Assembly: GCA_004194705.1 (NCBI GenBank)
Contig: SADC01000473.1
Span: 62,001-126,000, forward strand
Length of the DNA stretch: 64,000 bases
Direction of reading: 5' to 3'
Source: Ditylenchus dipsaci
Lineage: Eukaryota > Nematoda > Chromadorea > Rhabditida > Anguinidae
Part shown: piece by piece, positions 57,001 to 64,000 of the stretch
How positions within the stretch are numbered: position 1 is the first letter of the stretch
How the letters are laid out: the number at the start of each line of letters is the position of its first letter
The notes under the pieces: generated by a model
Database searches by the model: none
Seen by the model: the letters and a program-made list of their open reading frames with translations, nothing else
What the model was told of the DNA's origin: nothing
Program-made: the position numbers and the translations under genes

Positions 57001-58623
57001 TTGTTAGATAGCTAAAAGGTTGATGATCATTTTGACACCAAAACTTCTGAATAAAAGTGGGTAAAAATAAGATGTGAATCCAGTGTTATTCGAACCTGCG
57101 ATCTAGTTATAAAGCCTCTGTGGTTTTTGAATTATTTACTAGCCTTCTCATCGTAATTTTTTTAGTCTATGAGCACTAGATCTTAACAAATTTGACTGAA
57201 AGTCGCATATTGGCTATCCAATGAGACCGATCTCTTATTTACGAGTGAAAAACAAGTGCGCGAGGTTTCCTTGTGAGATGTGTTTGAGTCCGTTAACATA
57301 CACTAGCCAACCCTGCCTAAGCTTTAAAAATTTACAAAAAAATGAAGGGATCAATCCAAAAAACCACCCATTGTAAAAACATTTTATAACGAAAATTTTG
57401 GAACTTTTAAAATACCTGAGAATATTAACAAAAGAGTAGTTCCAAGTGCAGAGAATTTGTCTTGAGAGTAAAGAAATTGACGGAGAGAAACTTTGAGTCT
57501 TTGAGCAAGGGTCCCTGGTTCTTCTATTTGGTACAATGGAGCTTGACCAAAAAGTGCTTAGAACGTCGTCCTAAAAACAACTTTTTGTTTTTATAGGTTT
57601 TACAAAGCTTTCCATTCACCTCGATAATAGCCTCAAGACCACTGTGCAGCATTTGCAAATTAGCTTCAAAAAAAGTGGAGCAGCAATCAGATGGGCCATC
57701 AGCTTCTAGGGCATCACAACAAGAGTATTCTGCACTAGTGGTGCTGGCTGGTCGAGAAGAAGCACCACTAGCTGTGCTACTGCTGCCCCAACCAAAGAGA
57801 TCAAACTGGATACTGGACTGCTTTTCTATTATGTTCTCCAAAATGGTGCAGTCCTGAAGTATAATGAGAATTACGGAATTTAACATCGATTAAGGTATTC
57901 TCAGTTTTTCTAGATTGCAATTTTTTTAAATTTTTGATTTAAGTCTTGATATTAAAACACCCCTAGCAACCAAACCACGAAATGAACCAATCAAAATTAT
58001 GGTTTGGATATGATATAGCAAAAAAATATTATCGGCGAAAAAAGTCGATTCAAAACAGAGTTTTGAAAAACGACCTAAAAAATAGCTATCGACATTCAAA
58101 ACCCGGAGAATTTCTTGCTACACCCTGTGCTTAAGGAAAACTATTAAAAAATTTTTCTTTAAAATATTTTTTAGCTCAAAATTCGATGCTAGTGAATTTA
58201 TCCACCCTCCCCGCCCATTTCATTTTTAGGGGTACCTAAAACCACCATTTTCGAATTTGTTTCAAAGAAACTGATATTAGTAATGGCCAGGTTCTGAGCC
58301 TAAACCTAAGCATAAATTATGAGGAGGGGGTGGTTATACGACACTAATCCTCAATGCTTTTTATTATTATTATAAGAAATAGGATAAATTTTACAAAAAA
58401 GTAAGATTTAACCTATTTTCGTCTTTGTAATAAACTACCGAATAAAAAATTACAAATTTCAGACTAAACCCACCTTAGAGAAAAATCCTTGAAGAAAAAG
58501 CACCGCTTGAAGGTACTTATGAGGCAAGGATCTCCATCCAGCGCCCACAAAAATAAGTACCAAAGTGGTGACATACCCCGCAGCTATGGAAGAAAAGTAG
58601 GCAAAAAAGAACAGGGCCAGCAT
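54092..58623 (-). CDS. Glycerol-3-phosphate acyltransferase, GPAT3/4 (AGPAT6/9) type
   Basis: GPAT3/4 enzymes acylate glycerol-3-phosphate in the ER membrane, the first step of glycerolipid synthesis. Exons on the minus strand: 58,623-58,474 (membrane segment FFFAYFSSIAAGYVTTLVLI); 57,853-57,415; 56,322-56,145 (hydrophobic RLSLILTSFVFLIFCCILAC); 56,088-56,054 (35-nt exon, YHNSENRPKRPG); 55,999-55,777 with acyltransferase block I NHLSPND (H-x4-D catalytic pair); 55,722-55,607 with GPVLIFPEGYCTNNT; 54,723-54,390 with ARFGDSYW and ETSTEFARRVQ; 54,338-54,092, a Ser-rich tail. Single-base frameshifts are needed near 57,545, 55,945, 54,650 and 54,265. Introns are 51-56 nt except three long ones (54,724-55,606; 56,323-57,414; 57,854-58,473) that contain MITEs. 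The start Met at 58,623 is the best in-frame ATG, though an upstream exon is possible. Confidence 0.9.
54974..55162. mobile_element. Complete CCTTGG-family MITE, ~190 bp, in a GPAT-like intron
   Basis: Ends: ccttggtccccacttttg (left) and caacaggaaggaccaagg (right). Core: ggcttaagcttaggcaaggc and tagcgtatgttaggacgaac pair with gtctgtcctaacatacgcta and gcctagtctcgcttaagcc. This is the best reference copy for the family structure. Confidence 0.9.
56443..56611. mobile_element. Tigger/pogo-like MITE, 169 bp, in a GPAT-like intron
   Basis: Ends: cagtcaaacctcgattaagt (left) and ccactaaatcggggttcgac-tg (right), flanked by TA on both sides. ggtgccactaaaacgagg and repeats of gtgccactaaatcgagg lie inside. 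Confidence 0.85.
56744..57360. mobile_element. CCTTGG-family MITE interrupted by another MITE
   Basis: Left part: ctttggtccctcttgttg then ccaggcttaggtgaggg. Right part from about 57,275: gtgtttgagtccgttaacat, cactagccaaccctgcctaa and aaaatgaagggatcaatcc. Between them lies the 56,815-57,272 element, which splits it. Confidence 0.7.
56815..57272. mobile_element. MITE with central B-box-like part, copy 2
   Basis: Same order as 35,780-36,311: gtttttcactcgtaaatta, ccaatatgcgaggggaccaa, cacagattcaaatactattg, gttagatagctaaa, tattcgaacctgcgatc (B-box-like on the minus strand), gtcgcatattggctatccaa and tttacgagtgaaaaacaagt. Confidence 0.85.
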
Positions 58624-58699
58624 CCTGCCCCAAAACAGGGTACTATGATCTTGGACTAAAACAAAAGAGACTTAAAGCTCAGGCAGCTGTCATCTAGAA

Positions 58700-59749
58700 A
58701 ATAAGTAGTGGCTTGGTCAGACTAGAACTTAAAATGTATTTAGCAATAGTAAATGACTAAGTATCCAGACAAATCCACATTAAAATATTGTTAGCCAACA
58801 AATAAGTTCATTGGACCTTGCTGAAATTGATTGTTTTACACGTATTCTTGTAGTAATAATAAAGTGGAAATATTATTATCTAAACAGTGTTGAAATAATT
58901 TATTATTGATACACTGATAAATGATGGGGAAAGACAAAAGAGTGTGGTCTCAAATATATTTATCTATCACAAGGAAGTTTTATTCGATAAGTTGATAGAT
59001 TAGTTTTGGCTGTTACGAACATTTCAAAAATACCGTCGATCCTCGTTATACCTTCAGCCTTTTGTTAGTTGTCTAGTCTAGAATGTCGAGAAGTCTTAGA
59101 TTTCACCGGTCGTTTTTTTTTTAATTTCATCAATCTCGCCGTTAAGACTCGCGGATACTCGATAAACCGACACAACTTTGAAATGAAGAAGTGCTGGTTT
59201 ATTTTTATTTACAAAAATTATCGGGGAAATCAGAATCCTTGTGATATTTCGGAGTAGACTGACAAATAAGTTGTGACAAAAAAGTTCAAAAGTTAAGAGT
59301 TTCAAAGATCGAGGGTCGGCAATACTTAGAGAGGCTCGGACTATCAGAGCGGTATGCAATTTTAAATTTTGGATTTTCGGAAACGAAACATCTTATTCAT
59401 ATAATACTCTACCCCGTTTCCGCCCGAATTGTTTTCGTCAAAAGTCGTTATAGCCAAAACCGTTACGTTTTTAATTAATTAGCTTGCTACATATGGTTTT
59501 TCTAAAACATTTCGTGGATATTCTTATTTACAAGTTAATACTCGAATTGCTACTGGAGAGATTGGCTTAATTTTTGAGCATGAGTTTGTAAATGACCATA
59601 TGTGCAAAATTCACTAAAAACGCCAAAAGTACTCGGAAAATTCCAGGATTCCGCAAATTGTAGAGTTTTTAGTAAAATCTGTAAATTTGATCATTTACAA
59701 CCTTATGCACAAAATGTAGTTCCTCTCTCTAGCATCAATTTGAGTATTA
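58700..59749. other. Spacer upstream of the GPAT-like gene
   Basis: A diverged repeat at 59,030-59,345 resembles 24,150-24,440 (gataaaccgacac, ccttgtgatatttc, agactgac) and starts with a Tigger-like ccgtcgatcctcgttatacc. No gene supported. Confidence 0.5.
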
Positions 59750-59909
59750 CAGTCGAGTCTCGATATAACGCGACCCCTCGGGACCGTAAAAAGGTCGCGA
59801 TATATCAGGGGTCGCGTTATATCGAAGGTAAATTTGACTGACTTCCTTTTGCTAGGATGATTTGAAGGGTCGCGTTATATCGGGGTTTCATTATATCGCG
59901 ACTCGACTG
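59750..59909. mobile_element. Tigger/pogo-like MITE, 160 bp
   Basis: Ends: cagtcgagtctcgatataac (left) and ttatatcgcgactcgactg (right), TA on both sides (59,748-59,749 and 59,910-59,911). Internal gggtcgcgttatatcga repeats. Cleanest copy of this family in the window. Confidence 0.9.
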
Positions 59910-59911
59910 TA

Positions 59912-60632
59912 ACTTGAAAATGAGAATCAAGTATTAAAGATGCACGAAATTACTTAGAAAACCCATATGCACAAAGCTGATTAATTAGAACTAACGGTTT
60001 GGCTACAACAATTTTTGATGGAAACGATTTGGGCTAAAACTGGGTAGAGCCTAATACTCATTTTACAACAAAATCCTGAGGTCCGACATTATTTTTCGCT
60101 TCAATTTTAATGTTTTACCAAGAGTGCTGGTTCTTCGGTACGAAAAATTGTTGTTCTATTTTTTACAATAAAAACACCAAAAACAAAGAAAGCGAAAAAT
60201 TAGATAAATAGAGAAATACATAATAGAAGAGCACTTCCTCAAACCAAAACACAATTAAGGGTTTGCCAACCGTTTGAAAGAGTAATAGTTTTACGGTTGA
60301 AGACGGCTAACTTTGAAAGCATTCTTTTATTGAAAGATATTGAACACATTTCCAACCCCTACAGCTCACCACTGGCTAATTTAAAACAGTTTTTGGACTT
60401 TACTTTTTTTGACGTAGTTTTTCTAAGTACAGTCAACTCCCGAACCCCCGTGTACACATTGTGTACACTTGGTCAGAAGTAGAAACTTTGTTCATAGCCT
60501 ATTCTCCATTGCATCCATTTGTACTTACAACGACGGAGGACGTTTGCCGCTTAATTTGGGGTTTTCTATGAAAAAATTGATAGTTGGTAAATTTTAAATT
60601 TTACCATAGTATGGTAAAATCTAGGGTTGTGT
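59912..60632. other. Unassigned spacer before the right direct repeat
   Basis: No gene or element supported. Confidence 0.5.
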
Positions 60633-63600
60633 TACCGATTGGTGACTGAAAATTGCGGTAAGTTACAGTAACCCGATAAGTTACGTTACCGGTAAATTAA
60701 AAACGGTTAGTTACCCATAATACCGTAAACCATTAGTTATAATTTTTATCATTCAAGTGAATTTCATTGCTGAACAAATAGCAGATTCGTGCAGACCTAG
60801 TCGGACGGCAGTCAAAGTTCGATACAGAAGCCATGGAGGCCACTAAATTAGAATTGCTGTATCGAGGTTTCGAATCTTTTAATATTCACGAGGGCCACTG
60901 AGGGAGACACCACTACAGGCCCATATATAAGTTAACTGCACAGTCGCAGTTAACTGTGCAGCCACAGTTAACTGTACAGCCACAGTTAAGTGTACAGAGT
61001 CCTTTCTTCTCGATTTATTAACTAGTAACTCTGGGTAGCTTTAAAAAGTTCTGGTAATCTATTGGTAAGTTACCAAAGTAAGTTACCGTGGTAGCTTACC
61101 ACTGAACCCTATTAAAATAACATTGGTGGTCCTGTTGTACCCTTATAGGTGCAAACACGATGCAGGCGGTTAATCGATAGGCGTCTGTTAGCCCTTGTGT
61201 TTTGTGAGATAGGGTCCGAAAACTGTTTGAAAAAGACCGAAGGCGATTTAGAACGGACAAATTTAATGTCAACTGTATTTTATAAGTAATAATAAATTTT
61301 TAAAATATAGTATACTGGGAAAGCAAAACTTGTATTGCTCGTAAATGTGTGATAGAGTGCTTAGTTAAAAGAAGATGAAGAAAGGTCATTAAAAAGAAGA
61401 TTAGATCAATACTGTTCACATACATACACGTGCTGATAACTTTTGCAGACAATTAATAGGCATTTTAAAGTGAGTCTAAGATAAGCAATTTTCTCAGTCT
61501 AAAAGGACAGGCTAACCTTGATAAGACCAGCAAAATGATTGCCAAAATTTTTGCATAAAAGTTAATCTCTTTTTTAGTAAAATAGTGCAAGTTTAAAACT
61601 TTCTGTTTTGATTTTTAACTATCGAAAATCTTTTTAATAGTGTTTTTTTTCAATACCCCGTTCAGTTACCGTATTTATTTAAATAAGGCCTAGTGGTACT
61701 TATTTTTTAAAAACACCTAAAATAAAGAAAAAAATTTAGATCAATATCGAGATTTTCGGATGCTCAACCGAAAAATGAAATCAATAAAGCTCGTGAGAAT
61801 TGAGAAGAGAAGAGCAGGTTTGCGAAATATTTTCTCCGGGCCGAGATATAAGTTATCAAAGTTAGATCAAGTTTATCAAAGTTGGGGGTGGAGCCTTGTT
61901 AGATATTAGAAGAAATACGTTATTAGATGAAATACGGTAACTTGCTGCATTTGAGACCAACTGACTCAAAAAAATATGACTTTAACTTTCTGTCGATCAG
62001 GCTGACGATATTTATTAGCTGAATTTAACAAAACAAAATTACGAAAATTCAATCTATGCACAAGGAAAAATTTTTCATAATGAAGCACACATTCGTAAAC
62101 AAGTATATTAAATTAATACTTTTCAGTTAGCCTCACACTATTTTTTTTTCAAATTTATTTGTACATCTATACACCGGTAACTATAGTTGTTGCAGTGTAA
62201 AACAAAAAAACGCTAAAGACAAAAAGAGCAAAAAAGGGTAGAGAAATAGACAAATTTGTAAAAATAATAATCCCTTACAAAAAAATAATACGTAAAATCA
62301 ATAGAAAAAATTAGTAAAATGCGTATTTGTTCTACAAGCAAAATTCACAACAAAACTTTAACAAAGCCTCTTGCGCTGATGCCGCTGATCAAGATTAGCT
62401 GAACAACAAGAAAAAATAATTCTTTATGCAGAAGAAATGGTGTCTAAAGCAGAAGCAAAAGGTTGAAGGTCAGCAGACAGCCTAGAATTTAGTCTCTTAA
62501 CTAAGAGAAAAGCAGCAAAACTTCTTTGCCTGTCTTCTTTTAAGATATCTTTTGCGTTCAGACACACGCAACACACTAATTTTATTATTTGCCAGACTAG
62601 TGCTATGTGCGTACTTTGATGGTTAGACAAGGCATTTAGTTGTGGTGAGTGATCCTCTATTTCTCTGTCCGCCTGCTTTTTCATTCGCTCTTTTTTTCGC
62701 TGTCAGATTGTCTAGTGCTGTTTTTATACGCAGTGGAAAATTCCTAGAATGAAAAAAAATTGACTATTAGTTTAGATAGTTCTAATGTAAACACACGTTT
62801 TTTTAAAGAAATAAATATTGAGTCATGTTAAAAATTTTGTTAGCAACATTTTCGTAAAAATTCGAGCAACTTTAATTATTTATGTATGAGTCAAGCAATT
62901 TTATTAAATTTTCAACTATAAATTAATCAGCGAACTATTTTTCCTTGAATTACACTATTTTTTGATATCGTTCTTAAAGACCATTGCTTAGCACTCTAAA
63001 GGCGGCTGATTTTCGAGGTCTTTGTATCTCCAAAATTTTAGGTACTTTTCCGTCGGCTTTTTTTTGGATTGCATGACCCCAGTAGTGGTTCAGATGATGG
63101 CAATAACAGAGGCCTTAAAGAAATCATCATTCAAAAAATGAGCAATTTCGGGCAGGAGTCTTTTATACCGCATGTTCTCAAAAGTGTGTTTTGACCACTT
63201 TTTTAAGCTAACCCGGCTGTTATTTGGGTCGAAAACATGTTTTCAGGTGGTGGACGGATATATGCCTAAAAAACTTTTTTGCCTTAGCCTTAGGTGACCA
63301 AGGTAAAAGGTATCAGAGAGTAGCTGGATGACTGATTTTTTGTTCACATAGGGGTGTTCTACCTCGGTTTGATCACTGGAGGTAAGCGAAAAGAATTTAT
63401 ATATACATTTTTGAACAATGCTCGGAATCATGTCTAAATGGTGAAAACCCAACTGGTATAGATTTTGAACGAACTTTTCAAACTTTTTATTAGAAACCGT
63501 TTATTTTCAAGGCGAAAGTTTATGAAAGGCAACTTTTAATACCAAAATTTTTTCTTGAATAAATCCTTTAAGATCAGATCAAAATAATCATAATGAGCTG

Positions 63601-64000
63601 AGAAAATCAATAGATGAGAAGATGAGTGGTGCAAATTTTCGGACTGGTCTACTCAAAATAGCAACATCTCAGCTCATCATGATTTTTTTGATTTGATCTT
63701 GACGGATTCAGATTTGGTAAGAAATTTCGTTATTAGAAGTGGGTTTTAAAAAACTTTCGCCATGAAAATTTACGATTACTAATAAAAAGTTTGAAAAGTT
63801 TGTTCATCAAGCTATACGAGTTGGGTATCGTCCGTCTAAAGTAAGTGGGTGTGCAAAGATTTGGGATTCTAAAAGATTGACAAATATTAAAAAAAGACAT
63901 CTGGCAATCCTGGGTAGAGGCTCACAGAGTTGTAAAAGATTATAAATAATATAGAATTCATTGCTAATCATTCCAAGCCAACTATTTTTACCAGCTTTTT
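60633..64000. repeat. Right copy of long terminal direct repeat (cut by window end)
   Basis: Collinear with 1-4,352. It lacks the element at 1,449-2,417: here acgaaaattc runs straight into aatctatgcacaagg. The CACAGTTAACTG mini-array is shorter here than in the left copy. Differences are mostly single substitutions and homopolymer indels, which suggests a recent duplication or a repeat family with little divergence. No gene is supported inside it. Confidence 0.9.

Noticed and set aside
62424..62684. 86-codon minus-strand ORF in the right direct repeat
   Set aside because: The homologous region of the left copy is disrupted, so the frame is not conserved.
1..64000. The two direct repeats considered as LTRs of a giant retroelement
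   Set aside because: No TG..CA ends, no gag/pol sequence, no primer-binding site, and a 56 kb interior with ordinary genes.

Overview
This 64 kb window comes from the nuclear genome of an animal, most likely an invertebrate. The DNA is AT-rich. The recognisable genes (a phospholipase B-like protein, a GPAT3/4-type acyltransferase, ribosomal protein S14, a DB-like secreted protein) are eukaryotic and split by spliceosomal GT..AG introns. Most introns are only 44-59 nt, and the few long ones are filled with repeats. The DB-like cysteine domain is best known from nematodes, so a nematode is a reasonable guess, but this is inference. A run of N at 26,919-26,935 marks an assembly gap.

Layout. 1-4,352 and 60,633-64,000 are two copies, in the same orientation, of one long non-coding repeat. 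The left copy carries an extra ~970 bp foldback element that the right copy lacks. From 5 to 30 kb the window is almost gene-free and is packed with foldback (inverted-repeat) elements, including a ~2.2 kb palindrome (21.9-24.1 kb), a composite palindrome (19.2-19.8 kb) and GC-rich patches (13.7-14.5 kb). Fragments of a possible secreted-protein gene lie on the minus strand at 16-18.5 kb. Exons of multi-pass membrane proteins lie on the minus strand at 30-34 kb. A nearly complete phospholipase B-like gene is on the plus strand at 39.4-43.6 kb. A ~3.2 kb element with ~620 bp inverted arms occupies 47.0-50.3 kb and contains a second, nested foldback element. It is followed directly by a broken 3' end of the RPS14 gene (50.5 kb), a two-exon DB-like secreted protein (51.6-52.7 kb) and, on the minus strand, a GPAT3/4-like acyltransferase (54.1-58.6 kb).

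The genes do not form a pathway. GPAT3/4 (ER glycerolipid synthesis) and PLB-like (lysosomal or secreted lipid/amide hydrolase) both touch lipid metabolism, but they lie apart and on opposite strands.

The main story is the repeats. At least six families of short non-autonomous inverted-repeat elements recur here, sharing and swapping modules: (1) a family ending in CCTTGGTCCCCCCTGTTG, (2) a family ending in GGACCATNGCCGT, (3) pogo/Tigger-like MITEs ending in CAGTCGA..CTCGAT with TA target duplications, (4) a CTACTGTAATATACCCC family, (5) a GGCAACCGGACATTTAGC family and (6) the large 47-50 kb family with scattered solo arms. Several carry tRNA-like A-box/B-box pieces. The coding exons contain many single-base frameshifts. 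Some are probably assembly errors; the RPS14 copy is a true relic. All boundaries were read by eye.
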